Source: Candidatus Competibacteraceae bacterium (lineage in GTDB: Bacteria; Pseudomonadota; Gammaproteobacteria; Competibacterales; Competibacteraceae). Taken from it: a stretch of DNA of 64,000 nucleotides. The stretch is from positions 124,001 through 188,000 of the forward strand of contig RXIV01000002.1 of NCBI GenBank assembly GCA_003989085.1, in the 5' to 3' direction. The translations under genes were made by a program, and so were the position numbers. Below the pieces are notes generated by a model that was not told the origin of the DNA, did not search any database, and saw only the letters and a list, made by a program, of their open reading frames with translations. Numbering within the stretch: position 1 is the stretch's first letter; each line of letters opens with the position of its first letter. Shown piece by piece: positions 37,507-45,627 of this stretch.

Positions 37507-37954
37507 TGGCGCATTTCCTTGAAAGGGTGGCGTAATTAACATGGAGTTCGGGGTTAGCAAAACTCAAGCCAGTTTCTGGTATAGCAGGGTAACGGGTTAT
37601 AATCGTCAAGGTTTCCGCCAACCTCTTGAACTGGTCGCTCCCATGCTGGCGGGGATAGCAGAAAGCAAAAGTCTAGTTATGAAATTGCGCGGCTAACCGG
37701 CAGCCTACCGCCATAAATCAGGGCACAAACGATTATTCTGCACCAATTTAACGCATTACCCTCGTTCTCTCGCTGGAAGAGGGGCGAAAAGTCAGGGTGA
37801 GGGATGCAAAAACTAACCGTCACCACAAGACTGTGAAGTAGGCTGGATCAATGCGGAATGCCATTTGCATTAGCCGGGCCGGTTAGCATCACGTATCATT
37901 TGCGCCCCTCATCAAGTTCTCCCGAGTTCTCCCGCCGATTGTGAAGGACAGGCC
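37507..37954. other. Divergent intergenic region with a palindromic repeat
   Basis: 448 bp between the divergent ATP-grasp and transglutaminase genes, so promoters for both should lie here. 37757-37803 is an imperfect palindrome (ACCCTCGTTCTCTCGCTGG then AGAGGGG and GGTGAGGG), a style common to dispersed repeats of GC-rich proteobacteria. No open frame looks protein-like. Confidence 0.55.
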
Positions 37955-40900
37955 ATGGCCATACGCATCGCACTCCATCATCAGACTGATTACCATTTTG
38001 ACCGCTTGGTCAGCGCCGCGCCGCATGTGATCCGGTTGCGGCCCGCACCCCATACCCGCACCCCGATTCACGCCTATTCGCTGAAAATTGAACCCGTCCC
38101 GCATTTTATCAACTGGCTGCAAGACCCTTTCGGCAATTTTCAGGCCCGGCTGGTATTCCCCCAGAAAATCCGGGAGCTGAAAATTACCGTAGATGTGATC
38201 GCCGAAATGACAGTGATCAATCCCTTCGATTTCTTCGTTGAGGATTACGCCGAAAAATACCCCTTCGCCTACCCGCCGACCCTGCGGCAGGAACTGGCGC
38301 CCTATCTGGAAATTCAGGAAAGCGGGCCGCAACTGCAGGAATGGCTAGTGGAGGTATCCCGTGAACCGCTGCGGATCGTCGATTTCCTGGTCGGGATCAA
38401 TCTGCGTCTGAATCAAGCCATCGGCTACATCATCCGCATGGAGCCGGGCGTCCAGAGCTGCGAAGAAACCTTGACTAACCGCACTGGCTCCTGTCGGGAT
38501 ACCGCCTGGTTGCTGGTGCAAATCCTGCGGCATTTGGGGCTGGCGGCGCGGTTCGTGTCCGGTTATCTGATTCAGCTCACCGCCGATCTCAAGGCATTGG
38601 ACGGCCCCTCCGGCCCCGCCGTTGATTTCACTGATCTACACGCCTGGGCCGAAGTGTTTATCCCCGGCGCCGGCTGGATCGGGCTGGACCCGACTTCTGG
38701 CCTATTCGCCGGTGAAGGTCATATTCCGCTGGCTTGCACCCCGACCCCACCCAGCGCTGCGCCTGTGACCGGGGCGACCGAACCATGCGAAGTCGAATTC
38801 GGCTTCGATATGAGCGTCACCCGGATTCACGAGGACCCCCGTGTCACCAAACCTTACACCGACGACCAGTGGCGGGCGATTGAGGCACTGGGCTACACGG
38901 TGGATGAGCAGTTGCGGGCCAGCGATGTGCGCTTGACGATGGGCGGCGAGCCGACCTTTGTCTCGATTGACGACATGGATGGCGAGGAATGGACCACAGC
39001 GGCCATGGGCCCCACCAAGCGCAAGCTGGGCGGGCGACTGCTGAAGAAGCTACGCGACCGGTTTGCGCCAAATGGTTTCCTGCATTACAGCCAGGGTAAA
39101 TGGTATCCGGGTGAATCGTTACCACGCTGGGCGCTGTCCTGCTATTGGCGCAACGACGGTCTGCCGCTGTGGCATGACCCACGCTGGATCGCTGATGACG
39201 AGACCCCGCAAGGTTTCGGCCCGGAGCAGGCCCAAACCTTCGCGGCGGAACTGACCCGGCGGCTGGGGGTGAGCCCCGACCGTTTGATCCCTGGCTACGA
39301 GGACACTTATTACTATCTGTGGAAGGAACGCACCCTGCCGGTCAACCTCGATCCGCTGAAGTTCGATCTCAAGAGTGACGAAGAGCGGCGGCGGTTAGCA
39401 ATCTTGCTGGAACGGGGTCTGAACACCGTCACCGGCTATGCCTTGCCGTTGCGCTGGGATCCGGCGGCGACAGAAAACGGCTGGCGCAGCGGGCCGTGGA
39501 TGTTGCGCCGTGAGCATCTTTATCTGATTCCCGGCGATTCGCCGATGGGTTACCGCTTGCCGTTATCGGCATTGCCGTGGGTCGGGGAAACTGATCAAAA
39601 CATCCCACACCCGCAGTCGTTGTTCGAGTTCCGCTCTGCGCTCGGTGACTCGCATGGCGAAGTGATGCGCCGCTACAGTGAATTCCTGCGGGGTGGATCG
39701 GAAACGCCACACAGCGCCTTTCAGGAACAACCCGCCGTAGATCACGCTGCGGTCATCCGCACCACGCTGTGCGTCGAACCGCGGGATGGTCATCTGTATG
39801 TGTTCATGCCGCCACTGGAGCGCCTGGAGCAGTATCTGGATTTGCTGGCCTGTATCGAACAGACCGCCGCCAGTTTGCAGATGCCGGTGCTGGTGGAAGG
39901 CTATCCACCGCCATCCGACTGGCGGGTGCGAAAATTCGCCGTTACCCCCGACCCCGGCGTGATCGAAGTCAATATTCATCCCGCTAACAGTTGGGACGAG
40001 TTGAAGCAGAACATTGAGGGGCTGTACGAAGACGCCTGGCAATCCCGGTTAGGCTCCGAAAAATTCATGCTAGACGGGCGTCATACCGGCACCGGCGGCG
40101 GCAATCACGTCACCCTGGGCGGGGCGACACCCAGCGACAGTCCGTTTCTGCGCCGGCCCGAACTGCTGCGAAGCTTGATCAGCTACTGGCAGCACCATCC
40201 CAGCCTGTCCACCTTGTTTTCCGGGCTGTTCATCGGCCCGACCAGTCAGGCTCCCCGCATCGACGAGGCCCGCAACGACAGTTTGTACGAGCTGGAAATT
40301 GCCTTTCAGCAACTGCCGCCGGGGGAAGCGCCGCAACCGTGGCTGGTGGATCGGCTGCTGCGCAATCTATTAGTGGATCTGAGCGGCAACACCCACCGCG
40401 CTGAATTCTGCATCGACAAACTGTATTCGCCGGATTCGGCCACTGGGCGGCTGGGACTGGTGGAAATGCGGGCCTTTGAAATGCCGCCACATGCCCGGAT
40501 GAGCCTGATGCAAATGCTGTTGCTGCGTGGGCTAGTGGCGCGGTTCTGGGAACAGCCTTACCCCAATCGGCCGCTGGCGCGATGGGGGACGCGGATTCAC
40601 GACCAGTTCATGCTGCCGCACTACGTCTGGGCGGATTTCAAGGATGTAATGGCCGATCTCCAGCAAACCGGCTATGCCTTTGAGAGCGACTGGTTCCTGC
40701 CGTTTTTCGAGTTCCGCTTCCCGCACTATGGCGACATCGTGCAACAGGATATTCAACTGGAGCTGCGTCAGGCGCTGGAGCCGTGGCATGTGCTGGGCGA
40801 GGAACAAGCGTTGGGCGGAACCGCCCGCTATGTCGACTCATCAGTGGAACGGATGCAAGTCAAGGTGCGCGGCATGACCGGCGAACGGCACGTGGTAGCC

Positions 40901-41257
40901 TGCAACGGGCGACGGGTGCCGTTGCGGCCGACTGGAGTGGAAGGCGAGTTTGTCGCCGGGGTTCGTTATCGCGCTTGGCAACCGCCGTCGGCGCTGCATC
41001 CAACCATTCCGGTCCATGCTCCGCTGGTCTTCGATCTGGTTGATACCTGGAACGGGCGGGCTATCGGCGGCTGTACCTATCATGTAGTTCATCCGGGTGG
41101 CCGAAGCTATGACAGTTTCCCGGTCAACGCCAACGAAGCCGAGGCGCGGCGCTTTACCCGGTTCTGGCCTTACGGCCACACGCCGGGGCCAATGACTCCG
41201 CCCACCGAGGAACCTAATTCCTACTTCCCCTGCACCTTGGACTTACGGCGGCGATAA
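37955..41257 (+). CDS. Transglutaminase fused to DUF2126 putative amidoligase
   Basis: An 1100-residue protein. The N-terminal domain (RIALHHQTDYHFDRLVSAAP) leads into a transglutaminase-like cysteine protease fold. The Cys is in NRTGSCRDTAWLLVQILRHL, the His in DLHAWAEVFIPGAGWIGLDP, and the Asp in the same stretch. From about residue 310 the DUF2126 region (DVRLTMGGEPTFVSIDDMDG; LLEMRAFEMPPHARMSL-like segment near 840) is a predicted amidoligase. Together with the divergent ATP-grasp and alpha-E genes it forms a conserved set thought to build and cut an unknown peptide bond. AAGGA precedes the ATG. Confidence 0.92.
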   Translation: MAIRIALHHQTDYHFDRLVSAAPHVIRLRPAPHTRTPIHAYSLKIEPVPHFINWLQDPFGNFQARLVFPQKIRELKITVDVIAEMTVINPFDFFVEDYAEKYPFAYPPTLRQELAPYLEIQESGPQLQEWLVEVSREPLRIVDFLVGINLRLNQAIGYIIRMEPGVQSCEETLTNRTGSCRDTAWLLVQILRHLGLAARFVSGYLIQLTADLKALDGPSGPAVDFTDLHAWAEVFIPGAGWIGLDPTSGLFAGEGHIPLACTPTPPSAAPVTGATEPCEVEFGFDMSVTRIHEDPRVTKPYTDDQWRAIEALGYTVDEQLRASDVRLTMGGEPTFVSIDDMDGEEWTTAAMGPTKRKLGGRLLKKLRDRFAPNGFLHYSQGKWYPGESLPRWALSCYWRNDGLPLWHDPRWIADDETPQGFGPEQAQTFAAELTRRLGVSPDRLIPGYEDTYYYLWKERTLPVNLDPLKFDLKSDEERRRLAILLERGLNTVTGYALPLRWDPAATENGWRSGPWMLRREHLYLIPGDSPMGYRLPLSALPWVGETDQNIPHPQSLFEFRSALGDSHGEVMRRYSEFLRGGSETPHSAFQEQPAVDHAAVIRTTLCVEPRDGHLYVFMPPLERLEQYLDLLACIEQTAASLQMPVLVEGYPPPSDWRVRKFAVTPDPGVIEVNIHPANSWDELKQNIEGLYEDAWQSRLGSEKFMLDGRHTGTGGGNHVTLGGATPSDSPFLRRPELLRSLISYWQHHPSLSTLFSGLFIGPTSQAPRIDEARNDSLYELEIAFQQLPPGEAPQPWLVDRLLRNLLVDLSGNTHRAEFCIDKLYSPDSATGRLGLVEMRAFEMPPHARMSLMQMLLLRGLVARFWEQPYPNRPLARWGTRIHDQFMLPHYVWADFKDVMADLQQTGYAFESDWFLPFFEFRFPHYGDIVQQDIQLELRQALEPWHVLGEEQALGGTARYVDSSVERMQVKVRGMTGERHVVACNGRRVPLRPTGVEGEFVAGVRYRAWQPPSALHPTIPVHAPLVFDLVDTWNGRAIGGCTYHVVHPGGRSYDSFPVNANEAEARRFTRFWPYGHTPGPMTPPTEEPNSYFPCTLDLRRR

Positions 41258-41568
41258 AGGCTTGTCTGGGCCAAATTGACCATATTATTCAGGTCAGTTT
41301 GGCTCTGCATAATTTAAATTAAGGCGTTTATTCCAGCAGGTCATCATTAGAATAATGATGACCTGCTGGAATGGCGTGAATGGAAGGCATTGGGTAATTA
41401 AGACAGCGATTGATTTTATTTTAATTTTTCTTATCTCCCCTTCAGCAGATCATTCAGGCCATAGAGTGCGGACAGTTGGCATTATTTTTGAGATTATGAG
41501 CGAAAATCGCAGACGCATCATGCGGCGGTTTCAACCCGATTGATCGCTCTACTTCAGAGGTAAAAGCT
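41258..41568. other. Intergenic region, 311 bp, with two hairpins
   Basis: Contains CCAAATTGAC/GTCAGTTTGG (41275-41312 area, one G-T pair) and the perfect 19-bp inverted repeat at 41330-41372. The rest is A+T-rich and could carry the promoter of the cysteine protease gene. No open frame looks convincing. Confidence 0.55.
41330..41372. repeat. Perfect 19-bp inverted repeat
   Basis: Left arm 41330-41348 (ATTCCAGCAGGTCATCATT), loop 41349-41353 (AGAAT), right arm 41354-41372 as the exact complement. There is no T-run on either side, so it is not a standard terminator. It may block transcription or RNA decay, or bind a dimeric regulator. Confidence 0.8.
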
Positions 41569-42063
41569 ATGTCCTATGAAGTTTCCGGAATGACGCTTAT
41601 CCCCCAAACGCTCACCATGTCCTGCTGGTACGCCAGCGCCCAAATGCTGATCCGGTGGAAAACCGACCAGAAGCAGATGAGTCTGGCTAATCTGGTTCCT
41701 CCCGAACTGGATGCCGCTTCACAGAAAATCCGCGACGCCAATACTGGCATACAAAACAGCGATATTCTCATCATGGCCAAGCGACTAGGGTTGCGCGCTG
41801 TGCCGCCGATGAGTCCCAGTCCGGCGGCGCTATTGCAATGGCTCAGGCAATATGGCCCGCTCTGGGTCAATGGCAAAACCCATATTGTCGTCATTGCCGG
41901 GATCGATGACGCCCTGAAGAAAGTTAAAGTTTACGATCCGGGACCAGTGAATGTAGGGAAGATTGAATGGCGGTCCTTGCAGGACTGGTATGTAGGTGGT
42001 GGGTCGGTTTCTTCCCGCGATACTGGCAAGGATGTTGAGGCAGTTTTTCTCTATTGTCCCTGA
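41569..42063 (+). CDS. Papain-like cysteine protease
   Basis: A 164-residue protein with a papain-like triad order: oxyanion Gln and nucleophile Cys in IPQTLTMSCWYASAQMLIRW, His in GKTHIVVIAGID and the Asp in VYDPGP. Length and pattern fit the small C39/C70-like (AvrRpt2-type) family. There is no signal peptide, so it is probably cytoplasmic, or exported without Sec. AGAGG lies 8 nt before the ATG. It follows the transglutaminase/DUF2126 gene in the same direction; thiol peptidases have been noted in such neighbourhoods, so a functional link is possible. It could also be a toxin or effector. Confidence 0.78.
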   Translation: MSYEVSGMTLIPQTLTMSCWYASAQMLIRWKTDQKQMSLANLVPPELDAASQKIRDANTGIQNSDILIMAKRLGLRAVPPMSPSPAALLQWLRQYGPLWVNGKTHIVVIAGIDDALKKVKVYDPGPVNVGKIEWRSLQDWYVGGGSVSSRDTGKDVEAVFLYCP

Positions 42064-42398
42064 TATCCACCTGCGCCAAACGACAGACCACCGATAAACC
42101 GTTACAAACTTAGCTATCTAATTCAATCGGATAGCGTGTGGTATTTTGACTGCTGCGGCGGGAATTTATCCGCCGTCTATCGCTTGGCGTAAATGCTTAG
42201 AATCGTACCGTGGGTCAGCGACAGACTGTCGGTTCTGTAAATCTGATGTTCGTGGAACGGTGCCCGGTGGCGGCGCTTAGCGAACCACGAACGCCCCTGG
42301 TGCAACTTGACCGATGTCTGTTTGCGACCCGGCTTTAGCTATCTACCCGACGGGTGGCAGGCCAAGTAACTGTAGACGTTTCACGAACCGCCGGTTGT
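42064..42398. other. Intergenic region, 335 bp, between convergent genes
   Basis: Lies between the ends of the cysteine protease gene and the P-loop NTPase gene. An 8-bp inverted repeat GTTCGTGG/CCACGAAC spans about 42249-42291, with no T-run. No open frame, RNA gene or mobile-element end was recognised. Confidence 0.5.
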
Positions 42399-43850
42399 TC
42401 AGCTATTGACCACAGTCAATCCTTTTGGCTTGACGCCACCCCTGCGACCCAGGCCGAAACCGACGCGGTAAAGGTCCGGCATGTCGATCCGTCCATCTTT
42501 CTTGGTCTCGAAAATGCCCAGCCGGATCAGGTCTTGCCTGAGACCGTCCCAGCCGCGTTCGGCATGTTGAGGTGGCAAGCGCTTGACAGTCTCAGCGCCT
42601 GGTCCATCCGGAAAATTGTGAACCCATCGTTGTTCGATCAAGGCGTACTCACAGGGCACAGTCAGGCCGGCCAGTGGTGACATGAACGTTCGCACCCAAG
42701 GATAATCTTCGGCCATTTCATTGACGCGAATCTCCGAAGCTTTTTGGATGCCGCGCTTGATGCTTTCGTAGTGCAGCGCATGAGGATGGTCGGGATAGCG
42801 CTCCAAGGAATCCTCCGCCGCCTGCCGGATAGCTGCCAGGAACGAGCGTGGTGAGGTGCGGCCTTTGCCATCGGCCAAATGTCCTACCGACCAGATATAA
42901 GGTACGCCGCGCCGCCGGTCTCGCCCCATCCACGGTCCCGCGAGCGCCTCAAATAAGGCGCGCTGGGTTGGCGTTGCTTTTTTGACTTCGCCGGCCAGTT
43001 GCCAGACTCCTTTCGATTCAACGGGAAGCGCCTTGACCACCGAACGATAAAGCTCACGGAGCCTTTCACCCTGCTGCTTGTTTGGGGCATTGATCAGCGT
43101 TTGCCACAAAAGTCCGTGCAGATCATGTAGCGCCCAAGTCAGTTCGGCCCGGGTGGCCAGCAATTTGGAGGCATCCGGGAAATCGGTGACCTTGCGCTCG
43201 AACTGGTCCTCGCGGAGAAATACCTTAGCCGAGAGCCTGGAATACGATTTGAGCCAGAGCGCGGTGCGCAAGAGATCGCGCACGATCCGGTCCATCGTGC
43301 GCCAGTCGTCGCTTAATCGGTCCAACGCATCAAAGAGGATCAGCCCGCGTTTATCATCAGCAAGCCGCTCATTGGCCTGTTGCATCAGACGCGCCAGCGC
43401 TTCCGGGTTAGCCTTGATCCAAGCGACGGTTTCGGACCAACTACTGCAAGGGATAGCGGCGGCCAGTGTTCCGGCCACCCAGCGCGCGACAACTGACCGC
43501 CAAATGTCGTAGGCCGGGATTCCCAGCCCCAGCAGTTGCGCGAACGTGTCGGCATCGGGGTAGTGGTCGATACAGGGGGGTTCGGCAAAGCCGATCCGGA
43601 CCTCGGCAGGGTCCAGTTCGGGAACGGATGCGCCCAAGGCCTTGCGTAATTCCGTGCTGCCAAGCACCGCCGTCCACACGGACTTACCGACGCCGCGCGT
43701 CCCGATCACCAAGTGGCAATCCAGGCGCAGGGCCTTGACGTGAGCGGGTGGCAAGTAGAGGCGCTTCAGATCCGGCGTTGCGCCGAAATATGAAGTCTCC
43801 GCCGGCAGGGAAACCATGATGGCCCGACGCAGCGCCGTTACGTCAGCCAT
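42399..43850 (-). CDS. P-loop NTPase of a three-gene cassette
   Basis: About 483 residues. From the upstream Met codon at 43865, Walker A GTRGVGKS spans residues 55-62 and a Walker B-like RGLILFDALDRL lies at about 173-184; VFLREDQFERKV may act as a sensor segment. The C-terminal 250 residues look like a helical, winged-helix-rich regulatory region (LRQDLIRLGIFETKKDGRID). ATG 43850 follows GGAG by 6 nt and overlaps the ParA-like gene by 8 bp, so translation is coupled. I do not recognise a named family. It resembles the STAND/KAP-type ATPases of prokaryotic conflict systems, a low-confidence comparison. Confidence 0.75.
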   Translation of the reverse strand: MADVTALRRAIMVSLPAETSYFGATPDLKRLYLPPAHVKALRLDCHLVIGTRGVGKSVWTAVLGSTELRKALGASVPELDPAEVRIGFAEPPCIDHYPDADTFAQLLGLGIPAYDIWRSVVARWVAGTLAAAIPCSSWSETVAWIKANPEALARLMQQANERLADDKRGLILFDALDRLSDDWRTMDRIVRDLLRTALWLKSYSRLSAKVFLREDQFERKVTDFPDASKLLATRAELTWALHDLHGLLWQTLINAPNKQQGERLRELYRSVVKALPVESKGVWQLAGEVKKATPTQRALFEALAGPWMGRDRRRGVPYIWSVGHLADGKGRTSPRSFLAAIRQAAEDSLERYPDHPHALHYESIKRGIQKASEIRVNEMAEDYPWVRTFMSPLAGLTVPCEYALIEQRWVHNFPDGPGAETVKRLPPQHAERGWDGLRQDLIRLGIFETKKDGRIDMPDLYRVGFGLGRRGGVKPKGLTVVNS

Positions 43851-45147
43851 GCTCTGCTCCCTCATTGGCGACGGTGTACGCGAGGTTTCCGATCAGTGAC
43901 CCGAAAACGGTGTTGACTTCCTGTGCGTCGATGGATTCGAGGCGCGTATGCAGGGAACGCAGCGCCGCGAACCCGCGATGCCAGCGAACCGCCCAGGGAT
44001 AATGTGGCGCACCTTCATCGGACGCATCAAAATTCCATTGCTCCCCAGCGACGTTACTCGGAGGAATCTCGTCGTAGAGTTCTTCTCTGAATAAGTCGGC
44101 GCTGTACTCACGCAAGTCAGCAAAATACTCGGCAGCATCCGTTTCGGGAATCATCGCGCCGACCACTTGCAACCGCTCACGTATGGCTTCAGCCACGCCG
44201 GACTTGCGCCAATGTCGGAACAGAACGCGATAGCCCGACCAGGTTTGCTCGCCATCAATAGCGAACAGCAGCACCAGGTAGGCGCCAAGATCGGTCACGC
44301 AGCTCGAAGCCACTTCGTCGATACCCGCCCGCGAATCGAGCAGAATGACATCGGGTTGCCAGCGCGTCTCCAAGGCATCGATCAGCCGTGAAAGCCGCTG
44401 CGACCAAGTTTCCCGCGCGCCGTCGCTCCGCATTTTTGGCATCCACACCCGCCCCAGTTTGGCTATGTACTCGCCGGGATCGCAGCCATGCGCCGGGACG
44501 ACATAGATTTCTCCGTCGTGCGAGAGTGTGCTGGTTGCCATCATGTCCTCGAATACGGTATCACCGTTGTCCACCAGGTCTTCCACCAGCCAGTCGGCAA
44601 TCCCGTAGGTGGGGCGGCGCTCCTCGGGCAACAACGCCGACGACAAACCCGGCGATTCGAGATCAAGGTCCAGCACCAATACCCGTTGGCCTGCTTGCGC
44701 CAGCGCCCAGGCGGACGCCGCCAGCGCGGTCGAGCGCCCGACTCCTCCCTTGATGGAAAAAAACACGATGCGCGGCGCACCGGTGGATTCCGGCGCAATG
44801 GAGGCCCAATTGCCTTCGGTAGCTAAGCGGTCGATGACCTTCACACCCTCAAAACCTTCCAGCAGAAAGCTCGTCGCCCCAGCGCAAACGCTGTCCAGGT
44901 CCGACTCGAATAACACCGCGTTTTCGGCAGGGTAAGCATGGGGGCCAAGCCGTTCTTGCAGTTCGCAGGCGATGGCGTCGATTGCTTGTTTCGCTGTTGG
45001 ATGGTTGCGCGCGGGTTCACCGACGACGAGCCGTATCCGGCCGTTCAGATCGCGATTGATAAGAATCGGGCCGATGGTTGGGATCATCTCGGCATAGTCG
45101 CGTAGGACTTCAGCCACTCGCGGCAAGATTTGGTCGAAGGTGGTCAT
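43843..45147 (-). CDS. ParA/MinD-like ATPase with KGGVGRS P-loop
   Basis: A 434-residue protein. The first 120 residues form a separate domain of unknown role (KQAIDAIACELQERLG). The SIMIBI ATPase core has a deviant Walker A at K133-GGVGR-S139: the signature Lys133 is kept but the P-loop Lys is Arg138. VLDLDLESPGLSSALL and the Walker B-like DVILLDSRAGID (near residue 270) follow. NCBI groups such proteins as KGGVGR-motif variant ATPases, as I recall. The gene starts with ATGA overlapping the small gene upstream and overlaps the next NTPase gene, so the three are one unit. The function is unknown; genes of this kind often lie in defence regions. Confidence 0.82.
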   Translation of the reverse strand: MTTFDQILPRVAEVLRDYAEMIPTIGPILINRDLNGRIRLVVGEPARNHPTAKQAIDAIACELQERLGPHAYPAENAVLFESDLDSVCAGATSFLLEGFEGVKVIDRLATEGNWASIAPESTGAPRIVFFSIKGGVGRSTALAASAWALAQAGQRVLVLDLDLESPGLSSALLPEERRPTYGIADWLVEDLVDNGDTVFEDMMATSTLSHDGEIYVVPAHGCDPGEYIAKLGRVWMPKMRSDGARETWSQRLSRLIDALETRWQPDVILLDSRAGIDEVASSCVTDLGAYLVLLFAIDGEQTWSGYRVLFRHWRKSGVAEAIRERLQVVGAMIPETDAAEYFADLREYSADLFREELYDEIPPSNVAGEQWNFDASDEGAPHYPWAVRWHRGFAALRSLHTRLESIDAQEVNTVFGSLIGNLAYTVANEGAEHG

Positions 45148-45560
45148 ATCAAACCCTTCGATTTGGCTTTGCCGATCAGTTGATGCACTTTCTCTGCACC
45201 GCCTCGGTGTTTGTTGATACAGACTGCGTCGAATTGGTTTTGATGGGCATACCGTTGAGAAATGCGCCAGTCACTAAATGGATTTGTTTGGGGCAGTGCG
45301 AACTCGATTGCAAACCGGCCAGACAAATAAGATTGATACCGAGACCAAGCGTTGTTTGGTTTCTTATCTTCCATTATGTGAACGTAATCTTGCTTCGGAT
45401 CTAGCGCACCTTGACCAATCAGTTTTTCTATGAGTGCCTTCAATCCGCACTCCGCCGCTAGGCCGTACAGATGATCCGCATTGGCCCAACGCTCAGCTAC
45501 GAAAAGCCGTTCGGCATCGTCCCAGTGGCGGTGATGGGCATCGAGAAAGTCTGCTATGCA
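45144..45560 (-). CDS. Small HEPN-like protein, 5' end unclear
   Basis: The frame ends at 45144 and stays open to a TGA at 45564-45566. The region after the TTG at 45443 codes 99 residues; upstream of it the frame still reads like protein (DFLDAHHRHWDDAERLFVAE, then ADHLYGLAAECGLKAL), a helical pattern typical of HEPN-like proteins. A possible RX6H motif (RISQRYAH) is near the end. No ATG, GTG or TTG lies in the upstream 40 codons; an out-of-frame ATG is at 45561. Either TTG 45443 (GGAG at 6 nt) starts a shorter protein, or the true start was lost by a frameshift or deletion. First gene of the cassette with the two ATPases. Confidence 0.6.
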   Translation of the reverse strand, partial: CIADFLDAHHRHWDDAERLFVAERWANADHLYGLAAECGLKALIEKLIGQGALDPKQDYVHIMEDKKPNNAWSRYQSYLSGRFAIEFALPQTNPFSDWRISQRYAHQNQFDAVCINKHRGGAEKVHQLIGKAKSKGLI

Positions 45561-45587
45561 TCGTCATAGCATTTATTGCGGCGAAAA

Positions 45588-45616
45588 CTAAAAACCCCGA
45601 CTCACGCCGGGGTTCG
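45588..45616 (-). terminator. Rho-independent terminator of acnB
   Basis: Stem AACCCCG (45593-45599) and CGGGGTT (45608-45614) around an 8-nt loop, with a T-run on the minus strand (complement of 45590-45594). Confidence 0.82.
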
Positions 45617-45627
45617 TTTTAACTACC

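Noticed and set aside
42064..42398. Possible mobile-element end beside the cassette
   Set aside because: No transposase, tRNA or target-site duplication was found; only an 8-bp inverted repeat.
45078..45404. 108-codon plus-strand open frame
   Set aside because: Fully antisense to the ParA-like and HEPN-like genes, which have motifs and overlapping starts.
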